A DNA stretch of 64,000 nucleotides from Devosia yakushimensis (GTDB taxonomy: Bacteria; Pseudomonadota; Alphaproteobacteria; Rhizobiales; Devosiaceae), in the NCBI RefSeq assembly GCF_030159855.1, contig NZ_BSNG01000001.1, positions 2,728,001 through 2,792,000 of the forward strand, given 5' to 3'. A program made the position numbers and the translations under genes. Each line of letters starts with the position of its first letter. The stretch's first letter is position 1. The notes under the pieces were generated by a model. It was not told the DNA's origin. It worked only from the letters and a program-made list of their open reading frames with translations, and did no database searches. Shown here one piece after another: positions 34,440-43,459 of this stretch.

Positions 34440-35000
34440 TCAGTTGAACTTGACGGAGGGCACGGCGCGGTCGGCTTCGTTCTCCAGCTCGAAATATTCG
34501 GCCTTTTTGAACCCGAAGGGGCCGGCGATGAAGTTCGAGGGGACGGATTCGACCATCACATTGAGGTTGCGCACGGCGCCATTGTAATAGCGCCGCGCCA
34601 TCTGGATTTCATCTTCCACGCCCTGCAGGGCCGTCTGGAATTCGAGAAAAGTGGTATTGGCCTTGAGGTCGGGATAGGCCTCGGCGGTGGCGATGAGGCG
34701 GCCCAGTGCCGAGGACAGTTGGCTTTCGGCCTTGGCCCGCTCCTTGGGCGAGCCGGAGGCGGCGCTGGTGGCGGCAGCGCGCGCATTGGTCACCGCTTCA
34801 AGCGTTTCCCGTTCATGGCCCATATAGCCCTTCACGGTTTCCATGAGATTGGGGATGAGATCGGTGCGGCGTTTGAGCTGGACATCGATACCCGACCAGC
34901 CTTCCTCCACCATCTGCCGGTTCTTGACCAGACCGTTATAGATGGTGACGGCATAGACCGCCGCGACGACGACAACGGCAAGAATGATCCAGGTGGTCAT
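34440..35000 (-). CDS. lemA: LemA family protein
   Basis: 186 residues. One N-terminal membrane helix (~4-24) is followed by a long helical domain: VKNRQMVEEGWSGIDVQLKRRTDLIPNL, VTNARAAATSAA, YPDLKANTTFLEFQTALQGVEDEIQMARRYYN. It ends FEVEN-like (ELENEADRAVPSVKFN). Known members are membrane proteins of uncertain role. It is cotranscribed with DUF2207. The ATG at 35000 fits the membrane start. Confidence 0.92.
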   Translation of the reverse strand: MTTWIILAVVVVAAVYAVTIYNGLVKNRQMVEEGWSGIDVQLKRRTDLIPNLMETVKGYMGHERETLEAVTNARAAATSAASGSPKERAKAESQLSSALGRLIATAEAYPDLKANTTFLEFQTALQGVEDEIQMARRYYNGAVRNLNVMVESVPSNFIAGPFGFKKAEYFELENEADRAVPSVKFN

Positions 35001-35307
35001 GGGTGCGAAGCTCCTCAAAACGCACGACATTAGCGCAGACACTGGCATTGCAGCCACTCGAGCGCAATGGCCGCGGCTTGACTTGGCGGCGGGCCACACT
35101 ACTTTATAGCGATGAGCATGACTTCGACATTCCGGCTGGAATACCCTTTCGCGGGATCGCAGCCCTAAGCATGCCTGCCGCGCCGGAGCCTGCTTAGGGG
35201 CAGGCCGATCGTATTGATCGCCTTAGCTGGCGCACACCCCAACCACAGTTTTATCGCCGCAACGGCGCGCAACGAATGCGCGACGGCGGCTGCATAGGTA
35301 CAGATAA
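35001..35307 (+). promoter_or_regulatory. lemA-rnk divergent region with structured rnk leader and short ORF
   Basis: This 307-bp gap holds no full gene. It contains TTGACT at 35078, a TTTATA at 35103 (spacing 19, so only a weak plus-strand promoter), a short ORF starting ATG 35112 (18 codons, stop at 35166-35168), then CCCTAAGCA (35163-35171) pairing with TGCTTAGGG (35191-35199). GCCTGCC (35173-35179) can pair instead with GGCAGGC (35199-35205). The two stems cross and exclude each other, as in attenuator leaders. Confidence 0.55.
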
Positions 35308-35721
35308 ATGAATACCCAAGACTATAACGACCTGACGCCCGAAATCATTCTGGGCGAGGCCGACCACAAGCAACTCAACATCCTGGCCATGGCCGGGCTT
35401 ACTCACACGCCGGACCAGTCCGACGATCTGCTCTATGAGCTGGAGCGCGCGCGCATTCTCGACGATGCCGAGGTTCCCGCTGATATCGTGCGCATGGGCT
35501 CGTCGGTCCGTTACCGCACCGACAATGGCCAGGAACATTCGGTGACGCTGGTTTATCCGGTGGACGCCGATATCGCGGCCGGCCGCATCTCGATCATGAC
35601 CCCGGTCGGCACGGCACTGATCGGCCTGCGCGTGGGCCAGTCGATCAGCTGGCGCAGCCGGGATAACCGCAAGCACATGCTGACGGTTTTGACCGTGCGC
35701 CAGCCGGTGGCGGCCGAGTAA
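35308..35721 (+). CDS. rnk: Regulator of nucleoside diphosphate kinase (Rnk), GreA/GreB C-terminal fold
   Basis: 137 residues. Rnk binds RNA polymerase through a GreA/B-like C-terminal FKBP domain but lacks the Gre coiled coil. Here an N-terminal helical part (DHKQLNILAMAGLTH) is followed by VRMGSSVRYRTDNGQEHSVTLVYPVDADI, ISIMTPVGTALIGLRVGQSISW. Its stop is adjacent to the convergent glyQ stop with no gap. It sits on the opposite strand inside the glyQ-lemA-DUF2207-glyS run. Confidence 0.9.
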   Translation: MNTQDYNDLTPEIILGEADHKQLNILAMAGLTHTPDQSDDLLYELERARILDDAEVPADIVRMGSSVRYRTDNGQEHSVTLVYPVDADIAAGRISIMTPVGTALIGLRVGQSISWRSRDNRKHMLTVLTVRQPVAAE

Positions 35722-36645
35722 CTACTCGGCCCCGCCGCCCGCGGTCTGCAGCCAGGCTTCACCGCAGGATTTGGCCAATTCGCGGATGCGCAGGATGTAG
35801 CTCTGCCGCTCCGTCACCGAGATCACGCCGCGCGCATCGAGCAGGTTGAAATTGTGCGCGGCCTTGAGCACCTGCTCGTAAGCGGGGATGGCCATGGTCT
35901 GCCGGTTGGCCTGCGCGCCCTTTTCGAGGACCGCACGGCATTCCTTCTCGGCGTCCGCAAAGTGGCGGAACAGCATTTCGGTGTCAGCGGCTTCGAAATT
36001 GTATTTGCTGGATTCCTGCTCGTTCTGCAGGAACACATCGGCATAGCTCACCTTGGCATCGCCCACACCGCCATTGAAGTTGAGTTCCATAATGGAATCA
36101 ACGTTTTGGAGGTAACAGGCGAGGCGCTCCAACCCATAGGTCAACTCGCCCGAAACCGGGTTGCATTCAAAGCCGGCGACCTGCTGGAAATAGGTGAACT
36201 GGCTGACTTCCATGCCATCGCACCACACTTCCCAGCCCAGCCCCCAGGCGCCCAGGGTGGGGTTTTCCCAATCGTCTTCGACGAAGCGCAGATCGTGCAG
36301 GGCCGGATCGATGCCGATGGCATAGAGCGACTTGAGATAGAGGTCCTGGATATTGGCCGGAGAGGGCTTCAGGATCACCTGGAACTGATAATAGTGCTGC
36401 AGGCGATTGGGATTTTCACCGTAACGCCCATCCTTGGGGCGACGCGAGGGCTGCGCATAGGCCGCGTTCCACGGCTTTGGCCCCAGCGCGCGCAAGACGG
36501 TTGCAGTGTGCGAGGTGCCGGCGCCCATGGGCATGTCATAGGGCTGCAGGATGACACAACCCTGCTCCGCCCAGAATTGCTGCAGCGTGAGGATCAGGCC
36601 CTGGAACGAATTCTTGGGGTCCATATGCGCGGGGCGGTCGGTCAT
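35722..36645 (-). CDS. glyQ: Glycine--tRNA ligase alpha subunit
   Basis: 307 residues. Signatures: SFQGLILTLQQFWAEQGC, MPMGAGTSHTATVLRALGP, YAQPSRRPKDGRYG, DLRFVEDDWENPTLGAWGLGWE, MEVSQFTYFQQ. It forms the alpha chain of the tetrameric enzyme, with glyS in the same block. Preceded by an S49 protease and a small membrane protein on the same strand. Confidence 0.97.
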   Translation of the reverse strand: MTDRPAHMDPKNSFQGLILTLQQFWAEQGCVILQPYDMPMGAGTSHTATVLRALGPKPWNAAYAQPSRRPKDGRYGENPNRLQHYYQFQVILKPSPANIQDLYLKSLYAIGIDPALHDLRFVEDDWENPTLGAWGLGWEVWCDGMEVSQFTYFQQVAGFECNPVSGELTYGLERLACYLQNVDSIMELNFNGGVGDAKVSYADVFLQNEQESSKYNFEAADTEMLFRHFADAEKECRAVLEKGAQANRQTMAIPAYEQVLKAAHNFNLLDARGVISVTERQSYILRIRELAKSCGEAWLQTAGGGAE

Positions 36646-36699
36646 GGCGGAAACTATCCTATTGTCGCGCCAAACCTCTAGTTTGAGCGTCCCGAGCGG

Positions 36700-36939
36700 T
36701 CAACGGCGTTTGTCATCGTCCTTGCCATTGGGGCGGAAAGTGCCGTCATTGTCGCGCTTGAGATCGATGACACCGGGTTGCTGACGTTCGCGCAGGTCGC
36801 GCTCGCGGCGCAGCTGGCGGGCTTCTTCATCCTCGGCTTTGAACTGGCCCTTCCAATCGCGCCAAATCTTGCGCAATCCCAAATAGATAGCGCCAAAGAT
36901 CAGGGCAAAGATTAGGATGCGGATGATGATACCAGTCAT
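36700..36939 (-). CDS. Small single-pass membrane protein
   Basis: 79 residues. One membrane helix (2-24, IIIRILIFALIFGAIYLGL) is followed by a basic, acidic-mixed cytoplasmic tail (RRERDLRERQQPG, DGTFRPNGKDDDKRR). It sits between sppA (3-bp gap) and glyQ in one operon. Function is unknown. Confidence 0.75.
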   Translation of the reverse strand: MTGIIIRILIFALIFGAIYLGLRKIWRDWKGQFKAEDEEARQLRRERDLRERQQPGVIDLKRDNDGTFRPNGKDDDKRR

Positions 36940-36942
36940 GCG

Positions 36943-37785
36943 CTAGAGCCCAAAACGCGCCCAGATGGCGCGGTCCTCGATGGTGGCGGCGACGTCGGCG
37001 GAGAGGCCAGACGCCGAAAAACCGAAGCGCGGCAGGCTGAACCAGCTGCGTTTGGGTTCGATCATTTTCAGTTCGACATCCTTGCCGTAGCGGGTGTGGA
37101 GGATTTCGTGAATATCGCCCAGCGTATCGATCAGGCCGAGTTCGATGCCGCGTACGCCCGGCCACCATTCGCCGGTGAACAGCACGTCGTCGGCAGCTTT
37201 CAACTTGGCGCCGCGCCGCATTTTGACGACATCGATGAACACGTTATGAATGTCCAATTCGAACTGCTTGATGCGATCCACATCACTCTGCTTTTCAGGC
37301 AGGAAGGGATCGAGGGTCGACTTGTTGATGCCAGCGGTATGAACGCGGCGTTCGACACCCAATTTTTCCAGTGCACCGACGAAGCCGAAGCCGGCCATGA
37401 TGACACCGATCGATCCGACGATAGAGGATGGATCGGCGATAATTTCGTCGCCGGCCACGGCAATGAAATAGCCGCCGGAGGCGGCAGCATCCTCGACAAA
37501 GACCAGGACGGGCTTGTTGTGCTCGTCGGCCAGGTCGCGAATGCGTTTGGAGATCAGCCGGCTCTGCACCGGCGAGCCACCGGGCGAATTGACGATGATC
37601 GCGATGGCGGGGGCGGATTTGATGGCAAAGGCGCGCTTGAGCAGTGGGGCGACACTGGCAATGTTGAGCCGACCCTGGCGCTGTTCGGCGGCGATGACGC
37701 CATGCAGGCGTACGACGGGAATGACGGGAGCACGCCGCACGAGGCGGCTGAGCCAGTTGCGCGGCTTGCTAGGGGTCGCGGCCAT
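36943..37785 (-). CDS. S49-family peptidase (SppA/SohB-like)
   Basis: 280 residues. Ser nucleophile in AASGGYFIA (Ser103), the partner Lys in GINKSTLDPF (Lys155), and the oxyanion loop NSPGGSP. This is the single-domain form, half the length of E. coli SppA. It lacks a clear N-terminal membrane segment (the segment APVIPVVRLHGVI is part of the fold). It degrades signal peptides or membrane proteins. It is in operon with trmN6-like and glyQ. Confidence 0.9.
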   Translation of the reverse strand: MAATPSKPRNWLSRLVRRAPVIPVVRLHGVIAAEQRQGRLNIASVAPLLKRAFAIKSAPAIAIIVNSPGGSPVQSRLISKRIRDLADEHNKPVLVFVEDAAASGGYFIAVAGDEIIADPSSIVGSIGVIMAGFGFVGALEKLGVERRVHTAGINKSTLDPFLPEKQSDVDRIKQFELDIHNVFIDVVKMRRGAKLKAADDVLFTGEWWPGVRGIELGLIDTLGDIHEILHTRYGKDVELKMIEPKRSWFSLPRFGFSASGLSADVAATIEDRAIWARFGL

Positions 37786-37839
37786 TGAATCTCCTCAGCC
37801 TGAAGTCTTGCGGCCAGATTTAGGATGGGTTTGCCCCGA

Positions 37840-38625
37840 TTACCAGTCGAGGCGGGCAATCCCACGAAAGATTGCATCGAACTCCGGCCGGAAAGCACGC
37901 CCCTCGGCATCGTGCAGGGCGCGGCTGGCCAGCATGCGCAGCGGCGCGCGGGAGCCCTTCAAGCCCCGCAGCAGCACGCGATTGGCCGGAGCGTCGGGGC
38001 GTGGGGCCAGCGGCAACAGGGTCAGGCCGCCAAAACGCTGGCTGAACGCGGCCAACAAAGGCGCCAGGCTTTCGACCGGGTAGATAAAAATGACTTCGCC
38101 ATTGGCCGCAGCCGAAGTGGCGGCGGTGCGGACCCAGAGATCGAGCGCGGCGGCATCCATATGGCGAGCGGCGGCACGACCGGTCGTGGTGGCGAGGGTG
38201 CCGGCGCCGGCTTCGAAGAAAGGTGGGTTGGCGATGACGCTGTCATAGCCATTTTCGATGAGACCGGCCGCCTTGCGATCGCCGCCCTTGGCGGTAACAT
38301 CTGCCTCGATGACCAGAGTACGGGCAGCAAAGCCGTTGGTTGCGGCATTGTCGCGCGCCAGGGCGGCCATTTCCGGGTTCTGCTCGACAAGAGTGCCATG
38401 GCAGGCGGGAGCGTGGGCCAGCGCGACGAAAGCCGCTGTGCCGACGCCGCTGCCTAGATCGAGCAGGCGTTCGCAATCCTCGGCGACAGCTGCGCCGAGC
38501 AGCACGCTGTCCAATCCGGCGCGAAAGCCCTGCCGGGGCTGCGACAGAGTGATCCTGCCACCCAAAAAGGCGTCGCGTGTTATTGTTTGGTGTTTTACAA
38601 AGCCGTGTGGCTGGTCTAGGGACAT
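37840..38625 (-). CDS. trmN6: tRNA1(Val) A37 N6-methyltransferase-like protein
   Basis: 261 residues from ATG 38625. Class I SAM methyltransferase: RLLDLGSGVGTAAFVALAHA binding loop, LVEQNPEMAALARDNA, then the catalytic VIANPPFFEAG (NPPF, adenine-N6 type). A QPRQGFRAGLDSVLLGAAV stretch comes before it, as in TrmN6. The substrate is inferred from family only. Confidence 0.88.
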   Translation of the reverse strand: MSLDQPHGFVKHQTITRDAFLGGRITLSQPRQGFRAGLDSVLLGAAVAEDCERLLDLGSGVGTAAFVALAHAPACHGTLVEQNPEMAALARDNAATNGFAARTLVIEADVTAKGGDRKAAGLIENGYDSVIANPPFFEAGAGTLATTTGRAAARHMDAAALDLWVRTAATSAAANGEVIFIYPVESLAPLLAAFSQRFGGLTLLPLAPRPDAPANRVLLRGLKGSRAPLRMLASRALHDAEGRAFRPEFDAIFRGIARLDW

Positions 38626-38718
38626 CGCACCCGAAAAGGCCGGTTTGGTGCGACCATATATGCGCAGACGCGGCGGGCTCAACCTGATTTGCCGATTGCG
38701 GCAAACGAGGATGGAATA

Positions 38719-39735
38719 GTGGTGTCAGTGCTGACCCAAATGCGAGAGGCGCAGAGCGCCACGCCGATCGAACGGCTTGTCGCCGCCACCGAGGCCGACA
38801 TGGCCAAGGTCAATGAATTGATTCTGTCGCGCGCCGAATCGCATGTCGACATGGTGCCCGAGCTGGCCCGCTATCTGATCGAGAGCGGCGGCAAGCGGTT
38901 GCGCCCGATGCTGACCGTGGCCGCAGCAGCCCTGTTCGGCCGAGGCAATGGCAGCGCGGTCAATTTCGCCGCGGCTGTGGAATTCATGCATAATGCCACC
39001 CTGCTGCATGACGATGTGGTGGACGATAGTGACATGCGCCGGGGCAAGCCGGCGGCCCGCATGGTGTGGGGCAACAAGGCCTCGATCCTGGTCGGCGATT
39101 TCCTGCTCGGCCAGGCTTTCATGATGATGGTGGAGACCGGCGACATAGCCTCGCTGGGCGTGCTGTCGGCTGCGTCGGCGGTGATGGCCGAGGGCGAAGT
39201 GTTCCAGCTGGCCAAGACGGGTGACCTCGACACCACGCCTGACGATTATGCCGAGGTGATCCGCGCCAAGACTGCCGTATTGTTCGAAGCCGCCTGCAAG
39301 GTGGGCGCCATGGCGGGCGGCGCCGACGCGACCGGGGCAGAGGCTTTGGGCATTTATGGGCTCGAGCTGGGCAAGGCCTTCCAATTGGTGGATGACGCGC
39401 TCGACTATGGCGGGCAAAGCGGCACGCTGGGCAAGAATACCGGCGACGACCTGCGCGAAGGCAAGATGACGCTGCCGGTGATTCTAGCGCTGGCAAACGG
39501 CAGCGAGGCGGAGCGGGCGGTGATTTCGGCCGCGCTGGGCAATGCCGAAGCAAACGCCGAAGAAGTGGCGGCAGTCGTCGCGATCATGGAGCGCCATGGC
39601 GCGCTGGGGCGGACGCTCGAGCAGGCACAGGCCCATGCACGTGCGGCGCAAGAGGCGCTCCGTGCCCTGCCGGCGTCGGAAATGCGCACGCTGTTGGGCG
39701 ACGTAGTCGAATTCAGCGTGATGCGGGCCTTCTAG
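38719..39735 (+). CDS. Polyprenyl (octaprenyl-type) diphosphate synthase
   Basis: 338 residues from the GTG at 38719 (AGGATGGA ribosome site). Prenyl chain elongation for quinone side chains. Two Asp-rich motifs: LLHDDVVDDSDMRRG (DDxxD, ~90) and FQLVDDALDYGG (DDxxD, ~220). GGKRLRPMLT and GDFLLGQAF are standard. Chain length cannot be set with certainty. IspB-like is likely. Divergent from trmN6-like. Confidence 0.92.
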   Translation: MVSVLTQMREAQSATPIERLVAATEADMAKVNELILSRAESHVDMVPELARYLIESGGKRLRPMLTVAAAALFGRGNGSAVNFAAAVEFMHNATLLHDDVVDDSDMRRGKPAARMVWGNKASILVGDFLLGQAFMMMVETGDIASLGVLSAASAVMAEGEVFQLAKTGDLDTTPDDYAEVIRAKTAVLFEAACKVGAMAGGADATGAEALGIYGLELGKAFQLVDDALDYGGQSGTLGKNTGDDLREGKMTLPVILALANGSEAERAVISAALGNAEANAEEVAAVVAIMERHGALGRTLEQAQAHARAAQEALRALPASEMRTLLGDVVEFSVMRAF

Positions 39736-39770
39736 GGCTTTTGCCTGTTTGCACGATCGGAGTACCCCTC

Positions 39771-40646
39771 CTAAGGCACGATCAGCGGCGCGGCAGCGAC
39801 CCAGTGGTCCGGGCTGGCCTGGCGTAGATCGCTGGCGGCCTGATGGGCCTGGGTGCTTGAACCGAAAAGGCCGAAGACCGTAGCGCCGGAGCCGGACATG
39901 CGGGCGAGGATGCAGCCGGGGGCGGCGCGCAGACGCTCGATCAGATCACCAATCACGGGGACCAGCTTGATGGCGGGCGGTTCGAGGTCGTTGCGGGTTT
40001 CGGCCAACCAGATGCCCAATTGGGCCGGCCGCGTCAGCGGCTCGGGCAGCGCGGGCAAGGGATAATTGTCGTGGCTGCGCAGCCGGCGGAACACGTCGGC
40101 GGTGGCCAGCGGCACCATCGGATTGACCAGTACGATATGGCAGAGCGGAAATTGCTGCAGGGGAGCAAGGATTTCGCCGATGCCCCGCGCCACCAACGGC
40201 TGCGACAGCAGGCAGGCGGGCACGTCGGCGCCGAGCTGCGCCGCCAGAGCCGAAAGCTCCGCGACGGGAATGGGCTGTTTTGCCAATCCCGACATCAGGC
40301 GCAATGCAGCGGCAGCATCGGCGGAGCCGCCACCAATGCCAGCGGCCACCGGCAGATTCTTGTGCAGGGTGAGAGCAAGGCCGGCATCCACCGCGCCAGG
40401 CCAGCGCGCGCGGAAGGCGGCGACGGCGCGCGATACCAGATTGGTCTCGCCATTGCCCAGCCCCCTGGCGAAAGGGCCGGTAATGGCAAGACTGTCGATG
40501 GGCGCGGGCGCGGCCTCGATCTCGTCAGCCACATCGGCAAAGACGATGAGGCTTTCGAGGTCGTGATAGCCATCCTCGCGGCGGCGGGTGATGTGCAGCG
40601 CCAGATTGATCTTGGCCGGCGCTGCCTGGAACTGGATTTCGGACAT
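39771..40646 (-). CDS. ispE: 4-diphosphocytidyl-2-C-methyl-D-erythritol kinase
   Basis: 291 residues. GHMP kinase of the MEP pathway. PAKINLALHITRRREDGYHDLESL at the start, phosphate loop PVAAGIGGGSADAAA (~94-108), and the GHMP C-terminal ARMSGSGATVFGLFG. Followed 10 bp earlier (on the minus strand) by the TPR gene, so the two probably form an operon. Confidence 0.95.
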   Translation of the reverse strand: MSEIQFQAAPAKINLALHITRRREDGYHDLESLIVFADVADEIEAAPAPIDSLAITGPFARGLGNGETNLVSRAVAAFRARWPGAVDAGLALTLHKNLPVAAGIGGGSADAAAALRLMSGLAKQPIPVAELSALAAQLGADVPACLLSQPLVARGIGEILAPLQQFPLCHIVLVNPMVPLATADVFRRLRSHDNYPLPALPEPLTRPAQLGIWLAETRNDLEPPAIKLVPVIGDLIERLRAAPGCILARMSGSGATVFGLFGSSTQAHQAASDLRQASPDHWVAAAPLIVP

Positions 40647-40656
40647 GCCGCCCCTG

Positions 40657-42393
40657 CTATTGGGTGGCGGTGTGGCCGGCTTCTTCAGTCTCTTCGGTCA
40701 GACCATTGGCAAGCTTGGGAGCGACGCGCTCCTTGACATTGCCTTCCTGATCGACCGAAGCGGCCACATTCCACTGGAACTTGGCTTCAAGGCGCCGCCC
40801 TGCTTTCCAGTAAGCATCGCCTAGATGGTCGTTGATCTCGGCGTCGTTGGGGCGCAGCAGCACGGCCTGTTCGAGCGTGGCTACCGCTTCGTCCAGCCGG
40901 CCCAGCTTGTAGAAAGCCCAGCCGAGCGAATCGACGATATAGCCATCCTGCGGCACGGCCTTGACGGCCTTTTCGATCATTTCCAGCGCCGGTTCGAGGT
41001 TCATGTCCTGATCGATCCAGCTATAGCCCAGATAATTCAGCACCTGAGGCTGGTCGGGATTGAGCTTGAGCGCTTCGAGGAAATCGGCTTCGGCCTTGGG
41101 CCATTGCTTGGCGCGTTCATAGGCAATGCCGCGCACGTAATAGAAGCGCCAGTCGGAGGCGTTTTCGCCGCCGGTCAGCTCCAGCGCCTTGGAATAGGCC
41201 TCGGCGGCGGGCACATATTGCTCGTCATAGCGTAAGAGATCGCCCAAGACCGAAACCGCGTCGAGATCGTCGGGGCGCGTGGCCACGATATTGCCCAGCC
41301 GGCGCAGCGCCTCGGCGCGATTGCCGATGGCATCGAGATTTTGGGCAACGCGGACCACTGCGGTCGATTTCATGACCGAGGTGGCCGGAACCGCCTCATA
41401 GATGCGGTTGGCGGCATCATGCTGGCCGGCGGTATCGAGCAATTGCCCAAGCGCCAGCGAGATCACATCGGCGGAGGGATCGAGATAGAGCCCCATGCGC
41501 AGGAAGACCAGCGCCAGATCTAGGCTCCCATCGCGCGACAGGGCCACGCCAATGCCATGGAACATTTCGGCGGCGCCGACCTGAACATTGGTAGCGAAAA
41601 TGCCCGGGCGCTGCCCGGCTTCGATGGCCTGCTTCACGCGGGTGACGATGGGGTGGGTCAGCCCGCGTTCCTCGAACTGGGCGATGACATCCTTGGCCTC
41701 GTCGAAGCGGCCGGCATTGGCGAGGATGCGGGCATAGACCTCGACGATCCGGGCGACGAAGGGCTCGGCGTCATAGGCCTTGCCGGCCAGGGCAATGGCC
41801 TTGTCGGTCTCCCCGGCAGCCTCGGCCATCAAGGCGCGGTGGAACACCAGGAAATCCTCGAGGCCATTGGCGCCGAGCTTATCGAGCAGGGCTTCGGCCT
41901 CGGAAAAACGATTGTCGCCCACCAGCGCCCAGGCCTGCAGGATGCCGGCGGTGATGCCGGTAAAGCTGTCCTGGCCGATGGCGCCGAGCATTTTCTCGGC
42001 CGCGTCATAGCGGCGCTCCTTGAGCGCTTCGGTAGCAACCACCAATTCGCCCAGCTCATTGCGCGGGTCGAGTTCGAGCAGATGCTTGGCGGTGGCCGCG
42101 GCCTGGCCGATCTGGCCATCGACGGCAAAGCCGATGAACGCGCGCTCGACCAGCACCGGATTGTCCCAATCGGCCTGCGCAGCCTGGTTGAAATAGCGCG
42201 CGGCTTCTTCGGTCCGCATGTCCTTGAGCGCCTGCTGGCCGGCCATATAGGAGCCGGTGACGCTGGAGCGGAACAGGGACAGCATATCGAGGGACTGGTT
42301 AGACTTGGTCTGGGCGGCCAGGGGGGCGGCAAACGCCGCCAGCATCAGCACCACAAGGGCGGGTCGCGCGAGACGGTTCACGAGCAATGTCAC
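40657..42393 (-). CDS. Tetratricopeptide-repeat exported protein
   Basis: About 578 residues with GTG start 42393 (GGAG upstream). The N-terminal signal peptide (VTLLVNRLARPALVVLMLAA ... LAAQ) suggests periplasmic location. TPR units run ~30-560, with clear ones near PDQPQVLNYLGYSW, GYIVDSLGWAFYKLG and DAEINDHLGDAYWKAG. An upstream ATG at 42468 is a possible but less likely start. Its role may be in envelope assembly as a scaffold. No catalytic domain. Confidence 0.82.
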   Translation of the reverse strand: MTLLVNRLARPALVVLMLAAFAAPLAAQTKSNQSLDMLSLFRSSVTGSYMAGQQALKDMRTEEAARYFNQAAQADWDNPVLVERAFIGFAVDGQIGQAAATAKHLLELDPRNELGELVVATEALKERRYDAAEKMLGAIGQDSFTGITAGILQAWALVGDNRFSEAEALLDKLGANGLEDFLVFHRALMAEAAGETDKAIALAGKAYDAEPFVARIVEVYARILANAGRFDEAKDVIAQFEERGLTHPIVTRVKQAIEAGQRPGIFATNVQVGAAEMFHGIGVALSRDGSLDLALVFLRMGLYLDPSADVISLALGQLLDTAGQHDAANRIYEAVPATSVMKSTAVVRVAQNLDAIGNRAEALRRLGNIVATRPDDLDAVSVLGDLLRYDEQYVPAAEAYSKALELTGGENASDWRFYYVRGIAYERAKQWPKAEADFLEALKLNPDQPQVLNYLGYSWIDQDMNLEPALEMIEKAVKAVPQDGYIVDSLGWAFYKLGRLDEAVATLEQAVLLRPNDAEINDHLGDAYWKAGRRLEAKFQWNVAASVDQEGNVKERVAPKLANGLTEETEEAGHTATQ

Positions 42394-42546
42394 GAGGCTT
42401 AATTCTCCGGAGGCCTTATCCAGCCAGTTCTGGCGGGCAAGATTGTCCGTTTTGCGACTGCGCCGCAAGGCGCGATGCAGTCACAATCGGATGTAGTGGC
42501 GATATCGGCTTGGCCGGGCCGAAGGCGCTGTGACATAAGGAAGGTC

Positions 42547-43356
42547 ATGGCTCAAGAACCTTTCCTCAATCACGATGACATGGTCGGCATGCTCGACTGG
42601 TATCGCGCTGCCGGCGTGGATGTCGCCGTGGGCGAGGAACCGGTCGATCGCTTCGCCCAGCGCCCGCCGGTGCGGGCCGCCATGCCCCCGCCCGTTGCGG
42701 CAGCAAGCGGAGAGCGGGCCGTCGCGCCCCCTGCCCCGGCATTGGGCGGCGATCCCAGCGAGGCGCGGGCTTTGGCCGGCAGCGCCGAAACGCTGGACCA
42801 GCTTCAGGCCATTCTGGGCGCCTATGACGGCTGCGGGCTCAAATTGCGGGCGACGCAACTGGTCTTTGCCGATGGCAATCCCGAGGCCGAGATCATGCTG
42901 ATCGGGGAGGCGCCGGGCGCCGAGGAGGACCGGCAGGGCAAGCCCTTCGTCGGCAAATCCGGGCAATTGCTCGACCGTATGCTGGCGGCCATCGGGCTCG
43001 ACCGCACCAAGGTCTATATCGCCAATACCGTACCGTGGCGGCCGCCGGGCAATCGCACCCCGACGCCCGAGGAAATGGCGCTCTGCCTGCCGTTCCTGCA
43101 CCGGCAAGTGGAGCTGGTAGCGCCCAAAGTGGTGATGACGCTGGGCGGGCCGGCCATGCAGACGGTGTTTTCCACTACCGCCGGCATCATCAAGATGCGC
43201 GGCAAGTGGAGCAATGTGAGCATCGGGCGGCATGAGGTGGAAGCCATGCCGACGCTGCATCCGGCCTATCTCCTGCGCAATCCGGCCGCCAAGCAGCAGG
43301 CCTGGCGGGATTTGCTGAGCTTGCGGATGCGGATCGAGGCGCTGGGGATAGTTTAA
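42547..43356 (+). CDS. Uracil-DNA glycosylase, family 4-like, atypical cysteines
   Basis: 269 residues from ATG 42547 (AAGGAAGG before it). Motifs: GEAPGAEEDRQGKPFVGKSG (motif 1, ~122-141), NTVPWRPPGNRTPTPEE (~163-179), and HPAYLLRNP (motif 2, ~245). A long Pro/Ala-rich N-terminal region (1-90) precedes the core. Only two Cys exist in the whole chain (GCGLKL and ALCLPF), so the four-Cys [4Fe-4S] site of family 4 cannot form. This points to a related non-Fe-S class, as described in Bradyrhizobium. Confidence 0.85.
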   Translation: MAQEPFLNHDDMVGMLDWYRAAGVDVAVGEEPVDRFAQRPPVRAAMPPPVAAASGERAVAPPAPALGGDPSEARALAGSAETLDQLQAILGAYDGCGLKLRATQLVFADGNPEAEIMLIGEAPGAEEDRQGKPFVGKSGQLLDRMLAAIGLDRTKVYIANTVPWRPPGNRTPTPEEMALCLPFLHRQVELVAPKVVMTLGGPAMQTVFSTTAGIIKMRGKWSNVSIGRHEVEAMPTLHPAYLLRNPAAKQQAWRDLLSLRMRIEALGIV

Positions 43357-43459
43357 GCGCCTTGCCGCTTTTTTGCGCTCCCAATCCCAGCACGCCGCGT
43401 TATGGTCACCCTTGCGTGATTTGCAACGTTGTTCCGACCCGTAAAGCCGAAAAAGCGTC

